64,000 bases of DNA. Source: Mya arenaria (lineage: Eukaryota; Mollusca; Bivalvia; Myida; Myidae). The stretch is from contig NC_069125.1 of the NCBI RefSeq assembly GCF_026914265.1, positions 65,895,479-65,959,478 on the forward strand, given 5' to 3'. A program made the translations under genes and the position numbers. Below, in pieces: positions 1 through 13,832 of the stretch. The stretch's first letter is position 1; every line of letters starts with the position of its first letter. The notes beneath the pieces are model-generated. The model searched no databases and was not told where the DNA came from. It saw nothing but the letters and a program-made list of their open reading frames with translations.

Positions 1-1050
1 ATCCTCTACACCTCACGACCAACCTCCCTACCAAGTTTGGTGAACCTAGGTCAAACCATTCTCAAGATATTGAGCGGAAATGTTTTTTACATTGGGGGTC
101 GCCGCGACCTTGACCTTTGACTTAGTGACCCCAAAAACAATAGGGATCTTCTACACCTCATGACCAACCTCCCTACCAAGTTTGGTGAACCTAGGTCAAA
201 CCGTTCTCAAGATTTTGAGCAGAAATGTTTTTTATATTGGGGGTCGCCGCGACCTTGACCTTTGACCTAGTGACCCCAAAAACAATAGGGATCCTCTACA
301 CCTCACGACCAACCTCCCTACCAAGTTTGGTGAACCTAGGTCAAACCATTCTGAAGATATTGAGCGGAAATGTTTTTTACATTGGGGGTCGCCGCGACCT
401 TGACCTTTGACCTAGTGACCCCAAAACCAATAGGGATCCTCTACACCTCACGACCAACCTCCCTACCAAGTTTGGTGAACCTAGGTCAAACCATTCTCAA
501 GATATTGAGCGGAAATGTTTTTTACATTGGGGGTCGCCGCGACCTTGACCTTTGACCTAGTGACCCCAAAAACAATAGGGATCCTCTACACCTCACGACC
601 AACCTCCCTACCAAGTTTGGTGAACCTAGGTCAAACCATTCTCAAGATATTGAGCGGAAATGTTTTTTACATTGGGGGTCGCCGCGACCTTGACCTTTGA
701 CCTAGTGACCCCAAAAACAATAGGGATCTTCTACACCTCATGACCAACCTCCCTACCAAGTTTGGTGAACCTAGGTCAAACCATTGTCAAGATATTGAGC
801 GGAAATGTTTTTTACATTGGGGGTCGCCGCGACCTTGACCTTTGACCTAGTGACCCCAAAAACAATAGGGATCTTCTACACCTCATGACCAACCTCCCTA
901 CCAAGTTTGGTGATCCTAGGTCATGCGGTTTTCCAGTTATCGATCGGAAACGAAGTGTGACGTACGGACGGACTGACGGACTACCGGACTACCGGACTGA
1001 CGGACAGGGCAAAAACAATATGTCTCCCCCAGAGAGGGGGAGACATAATT
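1..1050. repeat. 145-bp tandem-repeat mobile element, right-hand end
   Basis: About six and a half copies of a 145-bp unit run from the window edge to about 935. Each unit carries the core GACCTTGACCTTTGACCTA. After the last unit come a short degenerate CGGA/CTGA-type microsatellite (about 960-1005) and a terminal hairpin at about 1019-1048 with the arms TATGTCTCCCCC and GGGGGAGACATA. The order (tandem core, microsatellite, terminal hairpin) matches the other elements at 5324, 9335 and 11660, and resembles the 'pearl'-type non-autonomous elements described from bivalves. The left end is outside the window. It lies in an SPT6 intron, just downstream (in gene orientation) of exon 1099-1236. Confidence 0.85.
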
Positions 1051-1098
1051 ACCTTCCATCATAAGACAATTTCCTGACATTTGACAAACTGGTATTAC

Positions 1099-4000
1099 CT
1101 GCATGGGATGATATTTGAGACAGAGTATGTCATCGTCCTGGTTACACAGTTGGGCGTATTCAATGAGAGGATCCTGCAACCTCCGAGCCACACACACAGC
1201 ATGACGCAACACGGGTGGATACTCACGGAACTCTTCCTGCATAGAGAGGACAGATGATAAAAATATACATACATGTATAATCATTAGTCAATAAATACAC
1301 GTACATGTATAATCATTAGTTAGTAAATACACATTCATGTATAATCTTAAGTCAGTAAATACATGTACATGAATAAGGTAAAAAATAAAATAAATTATTT
1401 GTGCTGGCGCTTTCTTGGAAACAGCTCAAGCAAAAAAGTTGTATTATCATGGCTATTCTGTATGATCATTTCATGGAGTTTACAACTTTCTACAATGTAC
1501 TTCAGCTTGATATTATTCTTTTAACCAGACACACAGACATGCAAGACATTCCCACTTACATCAGCACGAGCACTGTTGGCGTAAACAAGGGCTAGCTCGT
1601 TATCTACAAGCTCAACGTTGATGGGCGGCATCTGGGCCTCCTGCTCGAGCTCAGCTATCACCTTCTTGATGTCATCAACGATCATCAATGCATCACTGCG
1701 ATGGGAGGTATATAATAGTAACTAACAAAACATCAGTAAGGTACAGGACATAGATTAATCAGTACATTGAAACTCATCTATAAGGAAGGGGGAAATAAAA
1801 GGTCAGCACTCAATCTAACGTATTGCTAGTTTAAATCATGTCAAAAGACTTGACCTGTCTGTTTTCATGATGAGTCACTGAAAACATGTTAGCTTATTCA
1901 AAGGAAAAGAAAGTATTGTTTCTAAACATATTGGTAATCTGAAATGTACCCTTTCATGTTTATTAGACAGTTTGATAAACATTCAAATAAGGTTAGAGCA
2001 CCATTTTTCCCTCATAGTTTAATGGTAAAAAGAACTTACATGTTTTCAGCTGTAACTGCTATCACATGTGGCTTTTTGGTTTCTATGAAGGTCTTCAATC
2101 TTTCCATGTCTTTTTCCTTCAAGGTATAGCACATATGTATTTCTGTATCGAATTCTAGTTTTTTCTACATGGAAACAATGTAAAGAGAGTGAAATATTCA
2201 ATATGAAAAATTACTATTTAAAGAATAAATTAATCTACAGTTTTGCCCAAAATAACTTTTGCATAGTAAGGTGAATCATCGGTTATGAGGAGCATTTTCT
2301 AGGATGACATATATAGCCAATTACTTTTTCCTCTCTCTCCATGTATCTCTGTGAGCGGATCCTCTTTGTGAGGTTGGGCAGGCGGATGAAGTCCGATACA
2401 TCCCCCTCCCCGTTCACCATGCATCCAAAAGCTGTTGTGTCCCTGCAGTACAAACATGTACATGAACAAGTCATTGAAATGTATAACTCATTGTACTTTC
2501 CAAGTTGAAGTCAATTTGAACAATAGACCTACGTGTGCTTTTGTCGATCAAATGAAAATATCAAAGTAATTTCATAGTTTGACTCAAAGTCATGCTATCA
2601 TTGTATGCATTCAAAATGACACTCAAATATACATTAACAATTATACCTCTCAGCTATGTAAGCAATGCCAAGGACCCTGACGCCAGTGTCATTATCATCG
2701 AGGTCGTAGTCATCATCCATCTGCTGTTCCATCTCATAGGGCGCCACCTTCAGCCAGTTGTACAGCTTACGACAACATGCCTGCAAAAACAAAGTAAACT
2801 ATATTATATTTGTACCAGTAACACTGCCATGTACATGTAGGCCCAAATATTACACCAATGAACAGTTTTACAAAATTATTGTGCTGTTTTGTCAAATGCT
2901 GTACTTTCCATTATTCATACATTTATTCATAAGGTAACTTGTACATGAAACTCGACTTTGACAGCAAGTATTGGTTACCTTGAGAATTCCCTCTTTAGCC
3001 TCATTAATGAGTTTAAGGCGGATTTCCTTCTCAAACTGTGGGTACAGGATCTTGGTGAGGGCTCTCTCCAGGGCCTGTGTTCGCTGTGTGTTCCACTGCT
3101 GCACCAGGTGGCTGAACTCATCCTGGTATGTACAACAAGTAATCAGGAATTAACTAGAAATCATTGTTCTTTCATGCATCAACCTTTATTTATTTATTAA
3201 ATACATTGTTTTTTTATAATTTAAGCTAATTTAGCATTATTTCATTTGAGCATGCTATTAAAACATTTAAATGCTATATAGAATGTTTGAATAACAAGAG
3301 CTGTCGTAAGACAGCGCGCTTGACTTCGCCGCTTTGACTTCGAAGTGAATACAATAACAATGTCATATTACCAAGTTTGGTCTATTTAAGTCAAATTTAA
3401 CTAAAATTATTCAATACATAAGGTGACTTTGATGTTGCCCTCCCACCACCCGAAAAATGATGCCAGTTATTCAAATAACTTGATTTCCCATTATGAAAAT
3501 GTGGTAAAGAATATACAAATATGCCTTTCAAAAGAAATTAAAATCAAATTTAAAAAAAAAATAAAAAAAATAAAAAAAATTCAAGGGCCATATAGTATAG
3601 CCCTCCTTGTTTTCCCTTGGTAAAACACTGGTTAAGAATGTAAAAATGTGCCTGTCAAAAGAAACTAAAAAAAAAAATATATATATTCAAGGGACATAAT
3701 TTGTATTTAGAGTTAAAATGGAGTTACGTTTCTTGATGTAAAATGGTCGTAAATAATTTTGAATTTTATTAAGTGCATTGAATGAAAGGTATAGAAGTTT
3801 TTTTTATTAAAATCCAAACTTGCCCTCAACTTTTACTTGTCTAAAACTTTAACCTAAGTCAATCAGGGGCCATAACTTGTATTAAGAATATGGAGTTATG
3901 TAACATCATTGTGTGATGGTCCTGAACAACTGTGTGAATTATTTAGTCAATTGAACAAAGGGTATAGGAGTTATTTATAAATATCCCAACCTGCCCTAAA

Positions 4001-7000
4001 ACTTTAACCTAAGTTTCATAATCAATCAGGGGCCCTGAACAACTGTTAGTGTGAAGTATTAACTCAAATGAATGAAAGGTATTGGACTCACAACTTGCCC
4101 TAAAACTTTAACCGGACGCCGACGCTGGGGCGAGTAGTATAGCCCACCTATTCTTTGAATAGTCAAGCTAAAAACAGAATAATTGTATCTATACATACAT
4201 GTATTAAGTAGACAAGTTCAAAACACTGTGTCAATGACCTACTCTGTAGTAGAGGTTCCTGATCTCCTCAAAGTATTTCTGTATGTTAGGGTTGTCCGTG
4301 TCCTCGTCCATGGTGATGGAGATGGTGAGGAGTTTCTCATCCTCTGCCTCCACGAGTCGCAAGAACTGCTCATCCTTCAGGTCACGCACAGGCTTGTTCT
4401 TCAGGTACTTCTGTGGGTAGCATGGGTGGGCTTCATCTATCACCTATCAGCAGTCCGACAAATATGTACATAAACATGTAAGCACAAAGCCATAAACAGA
4501 GTATTACAGAAAGTATTTTTTAACTAATGAAAAATGCATTTATCTATTTTTTTATCTAAGTACCTTTCTTTAATTTCCAAAATGAAGGTCATCTGTTTTA
4601 ACTGCTGTCTTAAGTATTCAATTGCTTTATGTACTCCCAGTACATTTCCTAAAAACAGCATAATAAGAACATTTAAAGTCAAACTGACCTTTATTCCCTG
4701 TTTTGTTGGGACAACATGTAATCGTGCCCGTTCAAAGAATGCTGCCCGGACAGCCTGACGCACCATAGGGTCATGTGACAGCTGCATGGCAACCATGTGA
4801 CGAGCTCCTAGCAACACCTCCTCTGCTGTTGGGAATTGACTGAAAAAACACACGCAATAAACTGAGGTTACTTACATTTTCAGTGACAATTCAAAAGAAA
4901 CCAGTACATTCGACAATATTCAGCCACTTTCGGATGTGCAAATGAAAACGACCAAAAATCTGTATTTTGCAATATATAAAAAAGCCTTTCAAAGTCATTG
5001 AAATTGAGATTTTGTTGAAAAAGGTAATACAGTCCCAACGTGCTATGTCTATATCTGATATCTCAACTTTTTCCAAGTCCTGAATTTATCCCTTCTGTTT
5101 CTATATAAAACAACTCTGCTTATGTCCATTTATCTATTTCAACTTTTTTGCTGTATCAAAGTCATATTTCAGTCCCTGTGGTCAAACATCACAAATTTTC
5201 TGCCCAATTGTGGATCTAACTGAATGTGCGAAAATTTCATGACGGTTTGTGACATGTCACTACATTAGCATGTGTGTCAAATTAACAAATCTGTTATAAT
5301 TTGGTGGATAATTGCTAAATTTGAACAAGAGATGTTTGTCAAACATTATGCCCCCTGAGCGCCAAGTTGCCAGAAATATTTGGACAATTGAATGAAATAT
5401 GCATGGACTGAAATGACAGCTGATTTGTCATTGGATGCATATGAGGCAGGTCATCTACTGGTCATACCTAATCTTCATGTCAAGTTTGATGACCATAGGT
5501 CCGGGAATTGTTGAGTTATTTTGACCCACTGACCTCAAAATCAATAGGGTTCATCTGCTGGTCATGACCAATAAGCCTACCTAGTATGAGGTCCCTGGGT
5601 CAAAGCGTTCTCAAGTTATTGATCGGAAACCGTTTTTCATGTTAAGGTCACACTGACCTTGACCTTTGACCTCAAAATCAATAGGGTTCATCTGCTGGTC
5701 ATGACCAATACACCTACCAAGTATGAGGTTCCTGGGTCAAAGCGTTCTCAAGTTATTGATCGGAAACCGTTTTTCATGTAAAGGTCACACTGACCTTGAC
5801 CTTTGACCCACTGACCTCAAAATCAATAGGGTTCATCTGCTGGTCATGACCAATAAGCCTACCTAGTATGAGGTCCCTGGGTCAAAGCGTTCTCAAGTTA
5901 TTGATCGGAAACCGTTTTCATGTTAAGGTCACACTGACCTTGACCTTTGACCTCAAAATCAATAGGGTTCATCTGCTGGTCATGACCAATACACCTACCA
6001 AGTATGAGGTTCCTGGGTCAAAGCGTTCTCAAGTTATTGATCGGAAACCGTTTTTCATGTAAAGGTCACACTGACCTTGACCTTTGACCCACTGACCTCA
6101 AATCAATAGGGTTCATCTGCTGGTCATGACCAATAAGCCTACCTAGTATGAGGTCCCTGGGTCAAAGCGTTCTCAAGTTATTGATCGGAAACCGTTTTTC
6201 ATGTTAAGGTCACACTGACCTTGACCTTTGACCCACTGACCTCAAAATCAATAGGGTTCATCTGCTGGTCATGACCAATACACCTACCAAGTATGAGGTT
6301 CCTGGGTCAAAGCGTTCTCAAGTTATTGATCGGAAACCGTTTTTCATGTAAAGGTCACACTGACCTTGACCTTTGACCCACTGACCTCAAAATCAATAGG
6401 GTTCATCTGCTGGTGATGACCAATACACATACCAAGTATGAGGTCCCTCGGTCAAAGCGTTCTCAAGTTATTGATCGGAAACCATTTGGTATTCCGACCG
6501 ACCGACCGACAGACAGACAGACCGACCGACCGACCGACCGACCGACCGACCGACATGTGCAAAACAATATACCCCACTTTTTTCAAAAGGGGGCATAATA
6601 ATTAAAGTTGTATTTTTATGTTTTTAATAAAGATATTTATTGCTCAAGAGATTTTATTGGGAGGGACGTTAATTGGGGCCCATGTGACAGTGCTATACAC
6701 TGAAGCATGAACCAGGGTAGCTCATACCAGGGATACATTTTGTCTGTGCACTATGCACTAAAAAACATAAAATGACTAACAAGACCAGATTCAATAAAAA
6801 TCCGAGAATAGGCACATAAAGAATGAGCTTCAAAATGTCAGATATCTGGATCAGCAATAGGGATTTGTATTCAAAATCATATAATGAAAAGTACGAAGCC
6901 ATCACCATGTTTTATACTAGTTGCTGTCATATGTGCTTTATCGTTGTTTATTAAACCATGTATTTGTTTGTTTTATATCTGTGTTTGTGTAATCAATAAA

Positions 7001-10000
7001 CACGAATTAAATAAAATTGACAAAAACTTGATTTTTTTTTCAATAATAAGCTTGCTGTTTTCACGACGGAAATATATTACAAGACCAATTTAAATGCGGA
7101 TGTGTACATCAGACATCTGTTTGACTTGAATGTGTTGGGTTAGGTGCTATATTTGTTTTTTGGGATATGTCGAATGTTCGTTATCTCACAGTATTTTACT
7201 AGGTCCAGGCGACTTCGACATGATGAGTTTGGACTGTATATCTAAACATATTTTATTTGTTCAAACCCAAGTTGTTTCAGGCTTGTGCTTATTTTGATTA
7301 ATGCTTTCAGCTTGATTACCCAGAGATATAGTCTTTGGCCATTTCTTGTGGCTCCATAGGGCACTGATCTACTTCATGCCTTGTGTAGTTGTCTCGAATG
7401 TTCTCACCAAACTGCTCCGGAGTTAGACCAAACCTCAAGGCTATCTCATCTACAATAGAATGATTTTTGAATGACAAAGGTATAGTTTGTTAATGGAGAA
7501 GAGAGAGACTTCTTAACTAGCCATCAAGTGTGAACACAAGGACAGTTTTTAATGTCCAAGGCAATGTAGTAACAATATATCAGATCAATTCAAGTGTTCA
7601 TTTAATATCCAATACGGTGAATCACTGTCAAGAAAAAAACAACATAAGTAGTTATACTCACCCAGTTTGTTGTTGACACAGATAGTATATCCAGACTTGC
7701 GGGAGGCGTGTTTCACCGTGTCTCCCTCATCATCAATATCCCGTCCCTCACCACCTTCCTCACGCTCTTCACGCCGTTTTTCTCGCTCCAGGATGCGCAT
7801 CTTGGGAAGGTCGGAGCCGTAGTAGAGAAGAAAGTGGTTGTACACGTCACGCAGCTCATCCATATTCTCCACCTTACGCACCCTGCAATATGTGGGGATA
7901 GTTAACATACATGTACTACTGAGGCCCACATACAGTCGACAAGTAGAAACTAGTATTGCCAGATACTAAGATTAATAAGGTTTAAATATTTCCCATTTTT
8001 TTTTGGAATTATTTTTACCGCAGGTGCCTTGCAAACTGGGGAAAAAGTTGACTTTTGGAAAAATACGGTACAAAATCAGGCCAAAACAGCTAATATATAA
8101 ATATAAATATACATGTTCTTTTTATGCATACATTATGCATTGAAAGAGTAAGTATTGTCAAGTTTTTGTTTATATTTCAAGAAATTCATTGGGGTTTTTT
8201 CTATTCATTAACGTAATCTACATTAATCAAATCGGGAAATTTTTTTTGGGAAAAATGGACATTTTTTGGCAAGAGGAAACAGCCTTTAGAAGGCAGTAAA
8301 TTGCACCAAAAAATAAATAAGCCACTTGAGGAATGAGGTCAAAATATTTGTTCTGCCAGCAATCAATTGAAACAATGACAGGTCTAGTACAGTTGCTCAC
8401 ACAACTGATTGACTTGCACTGAAATGTAGTTTTATATTCTTTCACAGACCTATCAATATCCTCTTCTGTGAGTGTCCGCACGTTGGTGGCAAGAACCTTA
8501 TCCGGGTCAGAGTTCACCTCATACTGGTAAGACTGCATGCGCTCAAACAGTCGGATCAGGTTCAGCTTCCTGGTACGTAACTGGCTCCACTACAAAAGAG
8601 ATCACACCAAACATAAATACAGATTCCAAGCACTGGACCAAATTGTCATGTTCTATGGTAAAATAACAAAAATCATAAAGCCCAATTATGTATAATGTGC
8701 AAACAATTTGAAATTCTCTTCAAGCCTGAATAGATATTTTTCCTGCAAAAAATTGCAAAATTGAATTTGACACTGACAACGTGTTTGAGATGTATAATAC
8801 TTTAAGTACACATCAATTGCATTATCTTACAGAGATAAAGAACCATCTGATTCAAGTAAATGGAAGGAGAGGTCTTTCACATGCATGCCTACCTTTTCAT
8901 CCCAGTGCCACACCTTCCATAGATCATTGATGTTCAGATCTGGTTCCACATACTCTTTGCGGTAGAAAGCAATAAACGGCACCTTGAAAATAATAACACA
9001 GATTGCTGATATACAATAAATATCCACATTCTACTCACTGAAACCTTCAGTCAACTTACAACAACCATGAAAAGAATACAAATCCATGAAAATCCTATAT
9101 ATCACAATCAACTAACCTCTTGGTGTTTGTTTCTCATGAAGTCCACTGCTTTTTTTATCTTCTCTACCATGGTAGGGCCTTTCTTGTTGTAACCAAAACT
9201 GCCCCCATCCTGCTCTGAGAATGTCTGCAAAAATAAAATAAGATTGTACATGCAATATCATGTTAGTATGTAGGTCACTCAGCAATTATTTCACAACTGT
9301 AATTATGATTATTTAGATTTCCAAAATAAAAACTAACAAGAGATGTTTGTCAAACATTATGCCCCCCTGAGGGCCATGTTGTCAGGATTATATGGACAAT
9401 TGAATGAAATATGCATGGACCGAAATGACAGCTGATTTGCTACTGACTTTGGATGCCGTTGAGGAAGTTTTAAGATTATGACCATTCAAAGTTTGAGGAT
9501 AAGAGTGTGTTATGACCATGACCTTTGACCTCAAAATCCATAGGAGTCATCAGCTGGTCACCAAAAATCTAATATGTCAAGTTTGAGGGCCATGGGTGCA
9601 GGCATTGACAAGTTATTACACAGACAAGCTTTTTTGTTCAAGGTCACTGTAACCTTGACCTTTGACCCGATGACCCTAAAATCATAAGGGGTCATCTACA
9701 GGTCAGACACAAATTCAGGTCAAGTTTGAGGGCCATGGGTGCAGGCATTGTTGAATTATCACTTGAAACATTTTCGCATTCAAGGTCACTGTGAACTTGA
9801 CCTTTGACCCTATGACTCCTGAAATCAATAAGGTCATCTCCTGGTCAGGCCCAACTTACATGTCAAGTTTGATGATCATAGATTCAGGCATTGTTGAAGA
9901 TATCACTGGAAGAAGATTTGTTAACATTTTTGCGTAAAAGGTTACTGACTGACCTTGGCCGATGACCCCCATAGTCAAGAGGGGTCATCTACTGGTCAGG

Positions 10001-13000
10001 CCCAACCTTCATGTCAAGTTTGATGACCATAGGTCCAGGAATTGTCGAGTTTGCTTTCAAGGTCACTGTGACCTTGACCTCTTAGGCCAAATGACCCCCT
10101 AAAATCAATAGGGGTCATCTACTGGTCAGGCCCAACCTCCAAGTCAAGTTTGAGGGCCATGGGCGCAGGCATTGTTGAGTTATCACTCGGGCAACCTTTT
10201 ATCGTCCAAAGTCACTGTTACCTTGACCTTTGGCCCAATGACCCCTAAAATCAATAGGGGCCATCTACTGGTCAGGCCCAACCTCCGAGTCAAGTTTGAG
10301 GGCCATAGGTGCAGGCATTGTTGAGTAATCTCACGGACAACCTTTTACCATTCAAGGTCACTGTGACCTTGACCTTTGGCCCGATGACCCCCAAAAACAA
10401 TAGGGGTCATCTACTGGTCAGGCCCAACCTGAAAGTCAAGTTTGAAGGCCATGGGTGCAGGCATTGTTGAGTTATCACATGGACAACCTTTTACCATTCA
10501 AGGTCACTGCGACCTTGACCTTTGGCCCGATGACCCCCCAAAACAATAGGGGTCATCTACTGGTCAGGCCCAACCTCCAAGTCAATTATGAGGGCCATGG
10601 GTGCAGGCATTGTTGAGTTATCACTCGGACAACCTTTTACCATTCAAGGTCATTGTGACCTTGATCTTTGACCCTATGAGCCCCAAAAACAATAGGGGTC
10701 AGCTACTGGTCAGGCCCAACCTCCAAGTCAAGAACGAGGGCCAAGGGTGCAGGCATTGTCGAGTTATCACTTGGACATCCTTTAACCATTCAAGGTCACT
10801 GTGACCTTGACCTTTGGCCTGATGACACCCAAAAACAATAGGGGTTATCTACTGGTCAGGCCCAACTTCCATATCAAGTTTGATGACCATAGGTCTAGGC
10901 ATTGTTGAGTTATCACTCGGACAAGCTTTAAAATTATTTTACCACTAAAGGTCACTGTGACCTTGACCTTTGACCCCTAAAATCAATAGGGGTCATCTAC
11001 TGGTCAGGCTCAACCTTCATGTTTGATGACCATACGTCCAGGAATTGTTGAGTTATCACTCGGACAAGCTTTGGTCTACCGACGGACAGACGGACCGACA
11101 TGCCTGTGCAAAGCAATATACCCCTCTTCTTCGAAGGGGGGCATAATAAGATGCATTTTGCTGTAGGAATTTAACACACATGATTGAAATTTCTTGTAAG
11201 AAAATCCTTAATGTCAACACACATCAAACAGTAACTTTGGAAACAATCCTACCTGTGTGGATATGGGTGGTACACGGAAGGCCTGCTTGTAAATCCACTC
11301 TGCCTCCTCCTCCAACTCCCCTTCTTCAGTCTCCTTCAGAGGCGTGGTCCTCAACTGAAATCGCTCGGGCATGTCTGTGTTTCGGACAACATTGTCCTGC
11401 TCTGTCATAAACGCCCTCTTCAATGCCTCCGGCTCATACTGTTTTCAGTGTGAGAAAAATCAAATTTAAAAACAAGAATTAAAATACTTATCTTTTTTAA
11501 AGGTGATTTTTTAATTTTCAGATAACATTAACAGACATAACTCCTGTCTGAAATTATTAAGTCTGAGTGTAAGGGTGAATCAAGTTTGATGGGAAAGTCT
11601 ACTTCAGGTTTTGATTTATACACATCATATCAAGCTTTTGCAAGGAATGATATTCTTTGAACAAGAGATGTTAGTGAAACATTTATGCCCCCTTGGGAGC
11701 CAAATTGTTAGTAGGATTTGGACACTTAAATAAAATATGGACAATCAGAAAACCTTTTTTCAGCTTACAGTCACACTGACCTTGACCTTTGACCCACTGA
11801 CCTCAAAATCAATAGGGTTCATCTGCTGGTCATGACCAATAAGCCTACCTAGTATGAGGTCCCTGGGTCAAAGCGTTCTCAAGTTATTGATCGGAAACCG
11901 TTTTTCATGTTAAGGTCACACTGACCTTGACCTTTGACCCACTGACCTCAAAATCAATAGGGTTCATCTGCTGGTCATGACCAATACACCTACCAAGTAT
12001 GAGGTTCCTGGGTCAAAGCGTTCTCAAGTTATTGATCGGAAACCGTTTTTCATGTAAAGGTCACACTGACCTTGACCTTTGACCCACTGACCTCAAAATC
12101 AATAGGGTTCATCTGCTGGTGATGACCAATACACATACCAAGTATGAGGTCCCTCGGTCAAAGCGTTCTCAAGTTATTGATCGGAAACCATTTGGTATTC
12201 CGACCGACCGACAGACAGACAGACAGACAGACCGACCGACATGTGCAAAACAATATACCCCACTTTTTTCAAAAGGGGGCATAAAAAAACAAAGCTATGA
12301 CAAAACCTAAAATTTTCTTTGAAATACTACACTGCTAACAAGCATAAATACATTAATTTTACTAAGTCAAAGAAACTATATTTTTAAACAACAAAGACAT
12401 ATACTGTCTGCTTACAGAAGCGGAGGCCTTGAGTCCCTTCTTTGGTCGAGTCTTTTTCTCTTTCTTCTGTGTGCCCCCCTCTTCATCCATGTCCTCTTCC
12501 TCGTACTTGAACAATAACAACATGTTCGATCAATTAATAATTGCAAAATAATGAAAAATTTACAGATCTCATGACAAAATCATTCAGCACACACAAAAAA
12601 ATCTCACTTTTGTATGCTGTGACTATCAACATGAGACGTAACGCCTATCAATGATATAGTGCGTTTAGAGCTAGTTGTGAACAGACTTTGATGCAAACAT
12701 TGCCAGGACACCTAAGGACACAACATTATGTGGATGGATGCCTGAACCTCCAAGTCAAGTATCCTGTCGGGACACCATTATTTTCTGGCAGAAATCAGGA
12801 ATCATACTCATAAACAAATATGTTTAATTCAAGCCAAAAATGCATTTTTTCCCCAGATGATTTAGTACAGGATGCGATATAAAGCATATCACACCATGGG
12901 GGACTCAACTTGTGGTTTCAAAAGTTTTTGTATACAAAACTGATTTGCATTTTGATCATTTGTAACTCAGTTTATACCTTACATGGCTCTGCATTTACCA

Positions 13001-13744
13001 GAGTGTTCACTTGTAAAACACCGAAAGAAATAATCAAGTCACCAAGGTATACAAAAAATTACATCACAATTACATGATCAATACATTTTATACAAATGAT
13101 TCATACTCAAACCATTTATCCTTACATTAAGTAAAAGCATTTCATAAGAGCCTGCATATTATAAACAAAAACCAACTACTGCAAGTGAGATTGATAAATT
13201 TCAGGGACACCATCATAAGAAAAGGCCACATGAGTTCAACAGTTGGTAGTCCCTGAAGAAGAATCTTCACTGAACATTCAAGTTTCATTAATCTTTTAGG
13301 ACTGCAGAACTTTCCAAAATAGAAGACTACAGTTACTTTCTCGAAGTGAGAAGATGAAATAAAAAGCAATTCTACATTTCCCGTCTCTCACCTCATCTTC
13401 CTCCTCCTCAGATTCCTCCCCGGCGTACTCCTTAAACTCATCAAAATCAAAGTCCACACCAAAAATGTCCTGGGCCTCCTGCAGAAGGCTGTAATCAACA
13501 CAATAGTCATTATATACCTTTGATCAACACTAATGTTCTTTATTGTAAATCATTTACTAAATGTAGATCATACAATTTCTAGGTAAACATATTTTATCTC
13601 ATACATTACTTAGCAAGATAATGTTAGATAAAGCTTTGTAAAATAAAGGACTGAACACTTACGCATCTGAGTGGATGATGTGCCTTTTCTTTTTCTTCCC
13701 CCTGATGGGTTGACCATCATCTCCAACAATGAAATCATCCAATT
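1099..13744 (-). CDS. SUPT6H: Transcription elongation factor SPT6, partial (17 internal exons)
   Basis: SPT6 is a nuclear histone chaperone that travels with elongating RNA polymerase II. Exons in gene order, each with GT/AG borders and matching phase: 13663-13744, 13392-13488, 12416-12505, 11253-11438, 9117-9224, 8893-8982, 8450-8589, 7662-7882, 7320-7449, 4689-4839, 4243-4443, 2979-3122, 2647-2780, 2325-2442, 2040-2116, 1560-1695, 1099-1236. They join into about 747 codons without a stop. Landmark blocks that match remembered vertebrate SPT6 are [121 protein letters not shown] and [14 protein letters not shown]. This covers the end of the acidic N-terminus through the YqgF-like core. The HhH, S1 and tandem SH2 parts lie off the left edge. 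The first exons (start codon, acidic N-terminus) are not seen upstream of 13744; the gap at 14629 or a misjoin may explain this. No broken frame was seen. Confidence 0.95.
3293..4174. repeat. AACAAGAG-type dispersed element (GCTGTC hairpin family)
   Basis: Starts with AACAAGAG followed at once by the hairpin GCTGTC-GTAA-GACAGC. Ends with the hairpin CTATTC-TTT-GAATAG and AGTCAAGC, which inverts the GCTTGACT near the left end. The interior has low-complexity A/T stretches and several diverged internal copies of phrases such as 'ggggccataacttg'. No coding capacity was seen. It lies in the SPT6 intron between exons 4243-4443 and 2979-3122. End points are by eye. Confidence 0.7.
5324..6600. repeat. 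AACAAGAG element with 145-bp tandem core
   Basis: Starts AACAAGAG plus the hairpin TGTTTGTCAAACA and then TTATGCCCCC. Ends in a (CCGA)n/(CAGA)n microsatellite at about 6497-6554, an imperfect hairpin (ACCCC...GGGGG) and GGGGGCATAATAA, the inverse of the left TTATGCCCCC. The core is about seven 145-bp units, with two alternating subtypes (AATAAGCCTACCTAG and AATACACCTACCAAG), so a 290-bp higher-order period is visible. It lies in the SPT6 intron 4840-7319. Confidence 0.85.
9335..11149. repeat. AACAAGAG element with diverged tandem core
   Basis: Same termini as the element at 5324: AACAAGAG, hairpin TGTTTGTCAAACA, TTATGCCCCCC on the left; CGGACAGACGGACCGACA microsatellite, hairpin and GGGGGGCATAATAA on the right. 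The core is about a dozen diverged units of roughly 145 bp, each with the AAGGTCACTGTGACCTTGACC core and the phrase 'ggtcatctactggtcaggcc'. The units are much less alike than in the 5324 element, so this array is older or less homogenised. It lies in the SPT6 intron 9225-11252. Confidence 0.85.
11660..12286. repeat. Short copy of the AACAAGAG/145-bp element
   Basis: Starts AACAAGAG with an imperfect hairpin (ATGTT-AGTG-AAACAT). It holds about three 145-bp units nearly identical to those at 5324-6600. It ends in the same (CCGA/CAGA)n tract and AAAAGGGGGCATAA terminus. It is a low-copy-number version of the same family and lies in the SPT6 intron 11439-12415. Confidence 0.85.
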
Positions 13745-13832
13745 CTGCAAACAAATATTGAGTTGCTATCTTAAGCTTTTAAATTCTACAAAAACAACTT
13801 GACAAAGACATTGCAGTTGCATGACATTATTA

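Noticed and set aside
225-700. Three near-identical 61-codon frames spaced 145 bp
   Set aside because: They are one frame of the 145-bp tandem unit, broken at each unit; periodicity explains them.
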